Assembly: GCA_000830315.1 (NCBI GenBank)
Contig: CP010426.1
Coordinates: 366,256-430,255 of the forward strand
Origin: an archaeon GW2011_AR20
Lineage (GTDB): Archaea > Nanobdellota > Nanobdellia > SCGC-AAA011-G17 > GW2011-AR20
DNA: 64,000 nt
Direction: 5' to 3'
The notes under the pieces: generated by a model
Databases searched by the model: none
What the model was told of the DNA's origin: nothing
The model's input: only the letters and a program-made list of their open reading frames with translations
Program-made: the position numbers and the translations under genes
Shown here: one piece after another, positions 8,101 to 15,420 of the stretch
How positions within the stretch are numbered: position 1 is the stretch's first letter
Layout of the letters: every line of letters begins with the position of its first letter

Positions 8101-9252
8101 TTTACTATGTATGTAGAAGATAAATCTGGATTAAGGGGATGTAAATATTCGACAATAAAAGGCCAAAATTATGAAATAATGTCTTATAATATGAGTTGTG
8201 TTAGAGATTCTAGACTAGGGATAGATCAGTATGCATGCTATACTGTATTAAATTTAAGACCAAATCAAGAGAATACATTTTACTTTAAATGCAGGGATAG
8301 GGCAAATAACACAAACCCGATTGATTTCCCTCCGATTGAAGGAGATACAACAGATGGTTATCATTTATTTAGTTCACAGCCTTTAGATGTTTCGCAGGCA
8401 GGACCATCAGGAGATATATTAACAACAGACGTTAAATTAACAATGATAACAGCGGAAGGGGCAGAAGATGGCAAAGCGACTTGTTATTACGCTGGTGGTG
8501 AAAAGTCTTCTATAGCAGGGTTTGGGGATTTAACATTTAGTCCAAGCGGAATTAAATTTACCACAACAGATGCAAGTAGTCATGAAACAGAATTATCATT
8601 GCTAAACGAAAAAGACTATGTCTTCTATTTATGGTGCAGAGACATTGCAGGAAATGAAGACAATACAAAAGTCGAGTTCCATACAACAACCCCTGACTTA
8701 AATATAACAAATGTTGCTCCAACAAGTGCAAAGATTTATTCTGGCAAAGTTCAATTCCAGGTAACAACTGTTGGAGGAACCCGCAGCAACGGAGATTCAG
8801 ACTGTACCTATAGGAGTACTGGAACATTATACGGCGGAAGCGGGAACATAAATGATTTCAAAATAAAAACAACATTAGAAACAACACACCACAAGAATGT
8901 TACATTATCGGATGGAAGCTATGAGTTTGAGGTAGAATGCGTGGATAATGTAATTTATAAGAGGGATAAAAAGAAAGTTAATTTTGAAGTTGATACAACA
9001 GGAACACCTAAATTAATTAGAGTGTACAAAGATGCAGGATTATTAAATATCTTAACAGACAGGCAATCTGAATGCAGATATTCTTTAGACAACAGGGGCT
9101 TTGATTACAACACAGCCAGTTTAGTAATGGTTTCTAGCAATAATAATTTGCAGCATAGCCTGCAAATAGCTAATTCAAAGGCATTCTACATTAAATGCCA
9201 AGATCTGAATACAAAGCAGATCAATGCCCAGAGTTATACTATTTATCCTTAA
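5140..9252 (+). CDS. Giant Cys-rich secreted/membrane protein with Ig-like C-terminus
   Basis: A 1370-residue surface protein. A signal peptide covers residues 1-30 (hydrophobic core 13-28, Ala-rich cleavage site). The N-terminal third carries at least three Cys-Cys modules, at about residues 65, 150 and 203, each followed by further cysteines often written as QC. A strongly hydrophobic Gly/Ala/Val segment at about 680-752 probably forms two or three membrane helices in the middle. From about residue 960 onward there are strand-rich repeats with patterns such as CRDxAGNxD and YFKCRD, like tandem Ig/fibronectin-like units. It directly follows a pilin-like gene and probably forms part of a cell-surface machine. 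No family name can be given. Confidence 0.65.
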   Translation: MKNRLIKQKALFEIFLVISLTFYTSLSFAALNQPSSNLEKENKINYLDLIKQDLFPNVDAQNKVCCKTTKQDSVYKGESCVYTEETNCASNLQPGEKLAISCPQTDYCAPGVCKLAGACSDNVEKGICLQNGGIWNTGTSESDPQCKIGCCDLPSGASITTQAQCLDKIKPFPNIQDVNEVFKSEITDQTQCLQQSRSNEEGCCVISDQNSCEFTTAQQCRDSEGEFRGKGVLCSTPGLNCQVTPKQGTACYQNNKVYWVDSAGNRENVYDGNFNPTWEYTNWLQVTDITQIDTLAKRNPKALADVAVSGNCQFSLGTTCGEVEDNVKNYLKNNKGLQSNDLNKLENQCINLDCKLENGNILRNGESFCLYDSQSGQGRDLVGSGHSLQRCDNGVLKPEFCDDRRKTICVQNEVPRNLIDPNDKNKQPSTFASCIPNDWQLCLAANSDNENCGVEDPKGVYNSLYGEGGPCKDLKKDNDQYNSCVNKLVCRKEACENQAVGYCYFNANVGLCAPSVPPGTLGIEEKYEELSDGNKIGFSFDPIMFFAEKSSLGGNPEWGEDCVAGCDVNTREFADRWNSYCKGLGDLGANYNVVGYYNKLGLFHNGPINNDNVDDVGDSAKAQGASDKDANYYNSLIRNKNIPLRGENNFFSLISTIDILKTIYFENVNNRAFLPGFFEQGWTWVYSAVGLGAVALGSFLAFGITFAGAGALPFAIAKYLGISFLGPAAAPVLVVVAIVVVVYTLLNWLFGPEAGSLTYELTCRSWVPEDKGNNCDLCNDESKFQECNEYICNSLGKACSLLNKGNPGLETCVWDRKGETTPPFIAPSDIINQNDIEKVPESTGISGGYKFKKSFTAYTDVEIGIKIVRRDNPNEKDYAECKISRFNDFDYEQSQNFFEDNLVRHEHTREIGFIASPILPEEDRIELEPGKTNTFYIKCKNVNGRENTKPYFIEIPVNAGPDTAPPEVKSFSIKNNAFMPYNLDKTPFTMYVEDKSGLRGCKYSTIKGQNYEIMSYNMSCVRDSRLGIDQYACYTVLNLRPNQENTFYFKCRDRANNTNPIDFPPIEGDTTDGYHLFSSQPLDVSQAGPSGDILTTDVKLTMITAEGAEDGKATCYYAGGEKSSIAGFGDLTFSPSGIKFTTTDASSHETELSLLNEKDYVFYLWCRDIAGNEDNTKVEFHTTTPDLNITNVAPTSAKIYSGKVQFQVTTVGGTRSNGDSDCTYRSTGTLYGGSGNINDFKIKTTLETTHHKNVTLSDGSYEFEVECVDNVIYKRDKKKVNFEVDTTGTPKLIRVYKDAGLLNILTDRQSECRYSLDNRGFDYNTASLVMVSSNNNLQHSLQIANSKAFYIKCQDLNTKQINAQSYTIYP

Positions 9253-9279
9253 TCTAATTTTAGTAAATTATAAAACAAA

Positions 9280-9291
9280 ATATTTATATAT
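9280..9291 (+). promoter_or_regulatory. TATA box of vapBC
   Basis: A TTTATATATTA element is centred about 27 nt upstream of the ATG at 9313 and only about 14 nt upstream of the ATG at 9301. The spacing supports a leaderless start at 9313 for vapB. Confidence 0.5.
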
Positions 9292-9312
9292 TAGTTATAC
9301 ATGTATCATTAT

Positions 9313-9534
9313 ATGGTAGAAGTTGAAGGCCAGTTAAAGAAATGGGGAAATTCTTTTGCCATAAGGATTTCTAAAAACAAGGTAAGAGAGAATAAAATGA
9401 AAGTTAATGAAAAATTCAAATTAATTTTAATACCTGAGAAGAATGTATTGAAGGAAACCTTTGGTACTGGAAAATTCAGGGGATCAACAGAGAAATTATT
9501 AAAACAGGTTGATAAGGAGCTGTATAATGACTGA
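9313..9534 (+). CDS. vapB: AbrB/VapB-type antitoxin
   Basis: A 73-residue DNA-binding antitoxin. The N-terminus has the swapped-hairpin AbrB pattern (VEVEGQLKKWGNSFAIRIS), and the C-terminal tail (GSTEKLLKQVDKELYND) is the usual toxin-wrapping part. The frame also contains an ATG at 9301. I prefer 9313 because of TATA spacing and because family members start just before the first strand. The last bases overlap the vapC start by 8 nt. The pair splits the pilin-like cluster and so may be a later insertion. Confidence 0.8.
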   Translation: MVEVEGQLKKWGNSFAIRISKNKVRENKMKVNEKFKLILIPEKNVLKETFGTGKFRGSTEKLLKQVDKELYND

Positions 9535-9895
9535 TTATTATGTTTTTGATACCTATGCTCTAATTGAGATAATAAAGGGTAATGAGAATTATCTTCCTTA
9601 TACAAACTCAAGAATTGTTATAACCTCATTTATCTTAGCTGAATTATGTTATTTATCAATCAGGCTTTATGGAAATAAAAAAGCTTATGAATATGTTGAT
9701 AAGTATTCCGGGTTTGTAAAAGGCATTAATAAAGAGATTATTAAAGATGCAATGAATTTTAGATACACAAATATTAAAAAGAAAATGTCTATAGCAGATT
9801 GCATCGGTTATATACTAGCTAAGAAATTAAGCATAAAATTTCTAACAGGAGATAAAGAATTCAAAAATTTGCCAAATGTTGAATTTGTTAAGTAA
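9527..9895 (+). CDS. vapC: PIN-domain ribonuclease toxin VapC
   Basis: A 122-residue PIN domain. The acidic metal-binding residues are all visible: Asp8 in YVFDTYALIE, Glu39 in ILAELCYL, Asp91 in SIADCIGY and Asp109 in FLTGDKEF. VapC toxins cut RNA and are held by the VapB encoded just upstream. The ATG at 9527 is preferred over the in-frame ATG at 9509 because the protein then begins just before the first PIN strand and a GGAG lies upstream. The catalytic set is intact, so the toxin is likely active. Confidence 0.88.
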   Translation: MTDYYVFDTYALIEIIKGNENYLPYTNSRIVITSFILAELCYLSIRLYGNKKAYEYVDKYSGFVKGINKEIIKDAMNFRYTNIKKKMSIADCIGYILAKKLSIKFLTGDKEFKNLPNVEFVK

Positions 9896-9933
9896 AAGCA
9901 AAAAATTATAAATTCCTTAAATAAATTAATTTT

Positions 9934-10377
9934 ATGAAAAAAAGAGGGGAGCTACAACAGCAGGTGTTTTACTACATCCTTGTGGCGGTTTTGATCGCGC
10001 TAATCTTATTTTTTGGTTATCAGCAGATTACCAGATTAACTAATTTGAATGAGCAGGCCAAGTTTGTAACATTTAAAAATGATTTCCAGAATGCTGTAAA
10101 TAACCTGTATTATAAAAATCCCGGTTCTGTAATAACTTACTCCTTAACCTCGCAGAATAAACCTTTAATCCTTCCTAGAGGAGTTAAAGAAGTCTGTTTT
10201 GAAAAATTGAACAATGAAGTTAAAGTTAAGTCAGATTCAGAATATTTTATAGAATTTAACGTCGAAAATTTAATCCCTAAAGAGGATAATTACTGCATTA
10301 AGGCAATAAATTCTCAACTTTCTTTTACCTTGGAAAATAAACTTGTTGATGGAAAAACAGTTATTGAAATAAGATGA
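9934..10377 (+). CDS. Pilin-like protein
   Basis: A 147-residue protein with the pilin-like layout: a short basic start MKKRGELQQQ, a hydrophobic helix at about residues 11-30 (VFYYILVAVLIALILFFGY), and a small extracytoplasmic domain with two cysteines (VCFEKL, NYCIKA). The ATG follows a TATA element at about 9903 (AAATTATAAATTCC) by about 27 nt. The end overlaps the next gene by 4 nt (ATGA), so the two are translationally coupled. It probably belongs to the same surface assembly as the genes at 4351-12223. Confidence 0.6.
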   Translation: MKKRGELQQQVFYYILVAVLIALILFFGYQQITRLTNLNEQAKFVTFKNDFQNAVNNLYYKNPGSVITYSLTSQNKPLILPRGVKEVCFEKLNNEVKVKSDSEYFIEFNVENLIPKEDNYCIKAINSQLSFTLENKLVDGKTVIEIR

Positions 10378-11219
10378 AATCTCAGGCGCAGTTTAACTGG
10401 ATCTTTGTCATAATAGCCGGCGCAATAATCCTGACGTTTTTTGTAAGTTTTGCATTAAAATACAAATCTTTGCAGGACGAGAAGTTATCCGTGGAATTAT
10501 TGATTAATTTTGACAATGCATTAACGAATTTACAGTCTACAACCTTTACTGTATTCGATACAATAGAAGCCCCGAAGGAGATTGAAATAACATGCAGTAA
10601 ATTTAGAATTGAAAACAGGGAATATGACAACGATAAATTAATTTTTTCTCCCAAAAATTTAAAAGACAAAATTTACATTTATTACAGACAATTTAACTTC
10701 CCATTCAAGATCGGTAATTTTTATTACATAATTTCCCCTGGAAATAAATTCTTTTTAGTTCATAATGATCAGAAATCGAGGGAATATGCGCAGGCTTTAA
10801 TTGACGATCTCCCCGACAAATTTAAACAAAATGTTTTGTCGGTATCAAGCAGGCAGCCGAATGGGAAAAACGTTTTTATTAATTCAAATGCCAATGCAAA
10901 TGATGTTAATATAATTCTTCAGGACAAGATATCAATATATTATAACAATAAATTATATAATGATGTTAATCATGAATTGGTTTACGGCGCAATATTTTCC
11001 GACGATTTTGACTGTGTATACAATAAATTAAAGCAGAATATCGACGATGTAATCTTAAGTTACCAAAATAAACTGATTTTATTACAAGGTTCAAACTGCA
11101 ATTATGCTTCCTCTATTCAATATTTGCAGAATTTAAAAAACTTAAGATACCAGGACACTAAAGCAGTTGAAGAGTTGAATAAAGAAATGTCCTCTAGGAA
11201 TTGTCCTTTAATATATTAA
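10374..11219 (+). CDS. Pilin-like protein with large ectodomain
   Basis: A 281-residue protein beginning MKSQAQFNW, with a single hydrophobic helix at about 9-28 (IFVIIAGAIILTFFVSFAL). The ectodomain of about 250 residues is mostly strand-rich and has a few cysteines, for example in FDCVYNKL and GSNCNYAS. It overlaps the upstream pilin-like gene by 4 nt. I see no enzyme motif. A structural role in a pilus-like or secretion structure is inferred from the N-terminal pattern shared with its neighbours. Confidence 0.6.
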   Translation: MKSQAQFNWIFVIIAGAIILTFFVSFALKYKSLQDEKLSVELLINFDNALTNLQSTTFTVFDTIEAPKEIEITCSKFRIENREYDNDKLIFSPKNLKDKIYIYYRQFNFPFKIGNFYYIISPGNKFFLVHNDQKSREYAQALIDDLPDKFKQNVLSVSSRQPNGKNVFINSNANANDVNIILQDKISIYYNNKLYNDVNHELVYGAIFSDDFDCVYNKLKQNIDDVILSYQNKLILLQGSNCNYASSIQYLQNLKNLRYQDTKAVEELNKEMSSRNCPLIY

Positions 11220-11259
11220 GGGTTGTAAAAAGACAACGCGCGTTGCAAAATTACAACCC
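11220..11259. repeat. Nested inverted repeat between pilin-like genes
   Basis: Directly after the stop codon at 11219, the 9-bp arms GGGTTGTAA (11220-11228) and TTACAACCC (11251-11259) pair perfectly. The perfect 12-bp palindrome CAACGCGCGTTG lies between them at 11234-11245. As RNA this would be a stem with a second GC-rich stem inside. It could be a terminator/attenuator between two cistrons or a protein-binding site. It is GC-rich compared with its surroundings. Confidence 0.6.
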
Positions 11260-11274
11260 ACAATAAGTAGAAAG

Positions 11275-11305
11275 GTTTTATAATAGTGTAAACTTATCTT
11301 TACAC
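11275..11305 (+). promoter_or_regulatory. TATA box with adjacent inverted-repeat operator
   Basis: The TATA element GGTTTTATAATAG (11274-11286) is followed at once by the inverted repeat GTGTAAA (11286-11292), spacer CTTATC, TTTACAC (11299-11305). The repeat covers the space between the TATA box and the expected transcription start at about 11307-11312, where a repressor would block polymerase. The ATG of the following pilin-like gene is at 11331. Confidence 0.45.
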
Positions 11306-11330
11306 GCGTAAGTAATAGTTTATATGTAAA

Positions 11331-11804
11331 ATGAAAAAAGCCGAAATACAGATGCAGGAAACAATTCTGGTAATCTTTATAGTTACAGTTATAATTGCTC
11401 TAGGATTATTTGTATTTTTTAAATACAATCAAAATGTATTGGAGCAGACCAAATTAGAATATGAGCAGATTAAAGTTTATTCTTTACTGGCAACATTGCC
11501 GAATCACCCCATCTTACAATATTCTTCATTCGGAAATTCTGAAAATGCCTTGGACACCTCCAAATTATTAAATGTTAAACTAAATGATCTTGGGGAGAAA
11601 GAGATTATAGTCAAGCAAATTTATCCTTTGACGCAGGATGCGCAATGCACGCCTTCAAATTACCCAGCCTGTAATTCTTATTTAATATATTCAAAAAGAA
11701 TTTCAAATAAAAATGTTAATATTATTTCAACGCCCGTATCATTATATTTTCCTTTAACTAAAGAGTTTAAACCGGGGTTACTTGAGATAAAATGGTATTA
11801 CTAA
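11331..11804 (+). CDS. Pilin-like protein
   Basis: A 157-residue protein starting MKKAEIQMQE, with a hydrophobic helix at about residues 10-29 (TILVIFIVTVIIALGLFVFF) and a small ectodomain with one Cys pair (QCTPSNYPACNSY). The Lys-Ala-x-Ile/Val-Gln start matches that of the next gene (KKAQVETVG), suggesting a common processing or assembly signal. It overlaps the next gene by 13 nt. It is preceded by its own promoter and two inverted repeats, so it may be regulated separately from the two pilin-like genes upstream. Confidence 0.6.
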   Translation: MKKAEIQMQETILVIFIVTVIIALGLFVFFKYNQNVLEQTKLEYEQIKVYSLLATLPNHPILQYSSFGNSENALDTSKLLNVKLNDLGEKEIIVKQIYPLTQDAQCTPSNYPACNSYLIYSKRISNKNVNIISTPVSLYFPLTKEFKPGLLEIKWYY

Positions 11805-12223
11805 AAAAAGCACAAGTAGAAACCGTTGGCTTGGTGATAATAGTCATAATAATAACATTTGCCTTGATTTTTGGCCTGCAATTTATGACAAGGGATAAGG
11901 GCAATGAATTAAATGAAAGGTACTTACAGTTAAACGCAGATAATATGCGTAGTGTAATTATGAAAACAACAATAAATAACTGCAATATTAAAGATGAGAT
12001 TATCAATTACGAAACTTTTGATGATGTAGCCTGCTTTGACAATGAAGAAGAATTAAAACTAACCATAAGACAAATAATCGAATCTAGCCTGAAAAATGAT
12101 TATGGGTTTAGTGCAGGAAAGATTGATTTAAAAAAAGGAAGTTGTGAAAATAAGGATACTATTACAAGCAGCATACAGCCCCTTGCATTAACAAATATTA
12201 AGGTTAGCCTAAGACTTTGCTAA
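11792..12223 (+). CDS. Pilin-like protein
   Basis: A 143-residue protein starting MVLLKKAQVETVG, with a hydrophobic helix at about 13-30 (LVIIVIIITFALIFGL) and an ectodomain with four cysteines (NCNIKD, VACFDN, GSCENKD and the final LRLC). Its start lies inside the end of the upstream gene (13-nt overlap), so the two are coupled. It is the last of the five pilin-like genes before the S-layer gene. The terminal Cys is unusual and could form a disulfide or an anchor. Confidence 0.6.
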   Translation: MVLLKKAQVETVGLVIIVIIITFALIFGLQFMTRDKGNELNERYLQLNADNMRSVIMKTTINNCNIKDEIINYETFDDVACFDNEEELKLTIRQIIESSLKNDYGFSAGKIDLKKGSCENKDTITSSIQPLALTNIKVSLRLC

Positions 12224-12239
12224 CTGAATTTTACGACGA

Positions 12240-12440
12240 AAGATTAAAAGTATACTTAATTTTAATTTATTCTAAAATCTTAATTTATAAGACTCAAAAC
12301 CTCAGAATTTCTAAGAAATAACATTTTGATATACAATGTAATAGGGAAAACTTTATAAATGGCTTTGTTATAATATTTTTAATGATATTCATAAGTAGAA
12401 TATCTATATTCAAAAAAATTGAAACACAAAATGGAGGTGT
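12240..12440 (+). promoter_or_regulatory. Long promoter/leader region of the S-layer gene
   Basis: The 225-bp gap ahead of the S-layer gene holds several TATA-like elements: AAAAGTATACTTAAT near 12247, AATTTATAAGAC near 12285, CTTTATAAATGG near 12350 and GTTATAATATTTTT near 12368. It also holds a strong ribosome-binding site GGAGGTG at 12433-12439, 9 nt before the ATG at 12449. Multiple promoters and a leadered, SD-driven start fit a very highly expressed gene, unlike the mostly leaderless genes around it. Confidence 0.5.
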
Positions 12441-12448
12441 TTTTTAGA

Positions 12449-14695
12449 ATGCAAAAAATAAAGAGTATGATTAAAAAAGTTGGTGCTATTTCTGCAGGTG
12501 CAGCTTTTCTTGGTGCTACTTTAACAGGAGCATTAGCTGCTGATTTAAACGACTATCCTACACCATTTGTTGACTTAACAGCAAAGAAATTTGATTATCT
12601 TGGTGTTGTTGGAGTAGATTCTGCTGCAGTTGATAATCTAGGATTATCAGACATTACAGCAGGTTTAAGTGCTGTTAAAGTTCCAGGTACTAGTTCAGAT
12701 GGAACTGTAACTGTGGTGGGTGGAGATTCAGAAGATGTTCCAATCGGATCTAATATTGCCGCAGCTAATCAACTAGATAAAGATGTAGATGATTCAGATG
12801 TAAGCAACCTATTAGATGGGACAATTAGTTTCCAAGGAACAGATTATGATGTAAGTGAAGTTGTTGAACTTGGAGTTGGAACAGCTAATGCAACAATTCA
12901 AACAAGTATTGTTGGTCCATACACAGATGATGACTATGAAGATAGGGTTGTAATGGTCGCAGCTTCAGATGCTATAAAATATTATTATGCATTTGATGAA
13001 ACAATACAAATTAATAAGACAAAATCAAGCGATGCTTTAAGTGTCAAGTTTTTAGGTAAAACATTAAAGATAACTTCTATAGATTCAGATTCAAAGTTCA
13101 CAGCTAATGTTGGAACAGAGAATTATGTAAAGAATGGAGAGACAGTAACCTCAGGTGGAAAAGAAGTTAAATTAATTGATGTTGGAAGTGGCGGAAATGT
13201 TATCGTTAGCGTAGATGGTGTACAAGATGTTATTGATGCATCAACTACAAAAACAATCAATGGATTAGAAATTAAGAATGACGCTACGTTCTATACAGAC
13301 ACTAAAGCAGAAAGATCTGCCTGGCTTATATTAGGGACAGATGCAACTGAAAGTTACACAGATGGAGACCCATATGTGGGAGAAGATAAAGACGATCCAA
13401 AATGGGTTTGGGATATTGGTAACTTAAACACAAAAGGAACAACAATCATCTCAAATAATGCAACAAATTCTGCAATGATTGCAACAGGTTCCGGCTCATT
13501 TATCGGAGTTGAAAATGACTGGAATTATAGGGATGGTTCTGACGCAGATGCCGTAGAAGTTGGAGAATGCATTGACTTACCAAATAGTTATGTAAGCGTT
13601 TGCTTAGATAGTCTAACAGTAGCAGACGATAATTATATGAAAATGGTATTTGAATTAGCAGAAAGCATTGATTTAACATCTGATGCAAGGGTTCCTGGTT
13701 TAGCGACAGCAAATACTTTGCATGTAACTGTAGCTAAAGATGACGGGCTTAAATTACTTCAATCTCAATTGAGTAATTTAACAAAGGATACATTTACCAG
13801 CGAGTTATGGCTTGCAAACCAATCTGTATTCTATAAGAATAAAGATAACAATAATAAGAAGACATTTGCAGGTAATGTAACACCAGCAAATTTCCAAACT
13901 GGAGCAGGTCAATTTGCACAAGTAGTGTTCGATGATACAAAGGATACAAATGTGCGATTAAATCTTAGCGGTAACAATATGAGTGGTTCAGCTATAGCCT
14001 ACGCACTTGGAATAGACACTGTGGGAGATTCTACAACTGATTTAGAAGCAAATGTAGATAGTGTTGCGACTTTTTGGACTGCAACAGTAACTACAGTAAC
14101 TCAGCTTGGTGCAACAAAATCAAGTGAAGAAGCCGGAGAAGTTAGATGGCAAACCACAAATCTAGGAACAAAGGATGAAGACCATAGAACAAAATATGGT
14201 ATTGTCATCAAAGACCCTAAGAGTTCTGGTGCAAGCGATAAAGTTGAATTTATGATACCTGGAGACCAAGTACAGGCTAATGTAGTTGTTAAAGGATTAA
14301 GTGCAGTTGGCAGTACAACAAGCACAAGCACAGGAAACGCATTAGCAACTTATGATTTGGCCCCTAGTGGAATGTTGGATACGCAAGTAACCACACCAGA
14401 AAGCTATAACTTGATTTTAGTTGGTGGTCCAGCTGTTAATAGATTAAGTGCCCAATTCCTTGGAGTGACTTATCCAGCTTATGGAGAAGCATCTGGTTTA
14501 AGTGCCGGAGAAGCTGTCTTGAGCTTAAAGGATAATGGCGAAAAGGTAGCATTAATCGTAGCAGGTTGGGAAGGAACAGATACACAAAGAGCAGCAGTTG
14601 TATTAAAGAACTACGAAGCATATAGTGGTAAATTAACAGGTGCTGAAGTTAAAGTATCTGGTACAACAGCAAGTCCAACAATAGTTAGCGCATAA
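12449..14695 (+). CDS. S-layer protein (Methanococcus-type family)
   Basis: The likely main cell-wall lattice protein, 748 residues from ATG 12449. A signal peptide covers the first 31 residues (basic MQKIKSMIKK, then an Ala/Gly-rich core ending LTGALAA). The mature start (DLNDYPTPFVD) and LGVVGVDSAAVDNLGL resemble the N-terminal S-layer domain. The C-terminal domain contains NLILVGGPAVNRLSAQFLG, the signature of the archaeal S-layer C-terminal domain. The protein is acidic and rich in Thr, Ser, Asp, Gly and Val. The frame extends upstream to a TTG at 12419, but the GGAGGTG site fixes the start at 12449. A T-rich terminator follows. Confidence 0.85.
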   Translation: MQKIKSMIKKVGAISAGAAFLGATLTGALAADLNDYPTPFVDLTAKKFDYLGVVGVDSAAVDNLGLSDITAGLSAVKVPGTSSDGTVTVVGGDSEDVPIGSNIAAANQLDKDVDDSDVSNLLDGTISFQGTDYDVSEVVELGVGTANATIQTSIVGPYTDDDYEDRVVMVAASDAIKYYYAFDETIQINKTKSSDALSVKFLGKTLKITSIDSDSKFTANVGTENYVKNGETVTSGGKEVKLIDVGSGGNVIVSVDGVQDVIDASTTKTINGLEIKNDATFYTDTKAERSAWLILGTDATESYTDGDPYVGEDKDDPKWVWDIGNLNTKGTTIISNNATNSAMIATGSGSFIGVENDWNYRDGSDADAVEVGECIDLPNSYVSVCLDSLTVADDNYMKMVFELAESIDLTSDARVPGLATANTLHVTVAKDDGLKLLQSQLSNLTKDTFTSELWLANQSVFYKNKDNNNKKTFAGNVTPANFQTGAGQFAQVVFDDTKDTNVRLNLSGNNMSGSAIAYALGIDTVGDSTTDLEANVDSVATFWTATVTTVTQLGATKSSEEAGEVRWQTTNLGTKDEDHRTKYGIVIKDPKSSGASDKVEFMIPGDQVQANVVVKGLSAVGSTTSTSTGNALATYDLAPSGMLDTQVTTPESYNLILVGGPAVNRLSAQFLGVTYPAYGEASGLSAGEAVLSLKDNGEKVALIVAGWEGTDTQRAAVVLKNYEAYSGKLTGAEVKVSGTTASPTIVSA

Positions 14696-14700
14696 AGCCT

Positions 14701-14730
14701 AACTTCTTTTTTTCTTTTATTTTTATTTCT
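14701..14730 (+). terminator. T-rich terminator after the S-layer gene
   Basis: Just after the S-layer stop codon the sequence runs through several T tracts (CTTTTTTTCTTTTATTTTTA, then TTTCT). Oligo-T tracts on the coding strand are the usual archaeal intrinsic terminator. A large palindromic element follows. Confidence 0.55.
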
Positions 14731-14733
14731 AAC

Positions 14734-14830
14734 GACTTTGCACATAAAGTAAACAAAAAGTAAGGGTTGCATAATAAGTCAGAAAACTGCACAATAAGTG
14801 TTACTTTTTATAGACTATTTGTGCAAAGTC
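14734..14830. repeat. 97-bp nested palindromic element
   Basis: The outer arms GACTTTGCACA (14734-14744) and TGTGCAAAGTC (14820-14830) are perfect 11-bp inverted repeats. The inner arms AAAAAGTAA (14755-14763) and TTACTTTTT (14801-14809) are perfect 9-bp inverted repeats. The central part has two near-copies of GCAYAATAAGT as direct repeats. It lies alone in the 180-bp gap between the S-layer gene and the next gene. It could be a MITE-like mobile remnant, a large regulatory hairpin or a protein-binding array; no terminal target duplication was identified. Confidence 0.6.
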
Positions 14831-14874
14831 ATTTCTAACAAAAGCTTTTTAAGATGTTAAATTTCTAGAATTAT

Positions 14875-15420
14875 ATGAAAAAATCTAATTTAATCTTGGT
14901 TATTTTCATCATTTTTATCATGGTTTCGAGTGTAATAGGGTTTATTTATGCTCCGAATGATAATGGTGATTTAAATCAAAATTTAATAACCTATAATGGG
15001 CTTGATTTTCAGTTAACAACAGATAATAGGTATGTTGTAGATCTTAATGGAAATCAAATATTGTTTGATAATGATCCAAATAGCTTAGAAGAGATTATTC
15101 TGCCCAATTTCCAGATAACCCAGGACAAGGTTTATTTAATATTTAATCCTGAAGAAAGGGATAATAACTTAGATTACAGCATGGCAAAACTTTACTCTAC
15201 CTTACAGGTTAAAGGAGTTCGACCGGTGTTAGCATGCTCAAAAGAAGAAAACTGCAGCAGCGATTTGCCGGTAAAAGGATGCGATTCAGAATCATTTTAT
15301 TTTAAAAAATCAAACATTACAAATATTTATAAGGACAATAAATGCATTGTTTTACAAGGGGATGACTTAATAATTAATAAATACGTCGATAAAATTGACA
15401 TGTCTTTAATAGGTGCATAA
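14875..15420 (+). CDS. Secreted or membrane-anchored protein, unknown
   Basis: A 181-residue protein with an N-terminal hydrophobic segment (residues 6-26, LILVIFIIFIMVSSVIGFIY) that is either a signal peptide or an anchor. The outer part contains KVYLIFNPEERDNNLDYSMAK and four to five cysteines (ACSKEENCSS, KGCDSE, NKCIVLQG). The last 25 residues (CIVLQGDDLIINKYVDKIDMSLIGA) match in pattern the end of the following protein (CVVVEGKDYDDLIKAADKLTLHLLGVM), so the two are distant paralogs. The genes overlap by 1 nt (TAATG). I do not recognise the family. Confidence 0.55.
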   Translation: MKKSNLILVIFIIFIMVSSVIGFIYAPNDNGDLNQNLITYNGLDFQLTTDNRYVVDLNGNQILFDNDPNSLEEIILPNFQITQDKVYLIFNPEERDNNLDYSMAKLYSTLQVKGVRPVLACSKEENCSSDLPVKGCDSESFYFKKSNITNIYKDNKCIVLQGDDLIINKYVDKIDMSLIGA

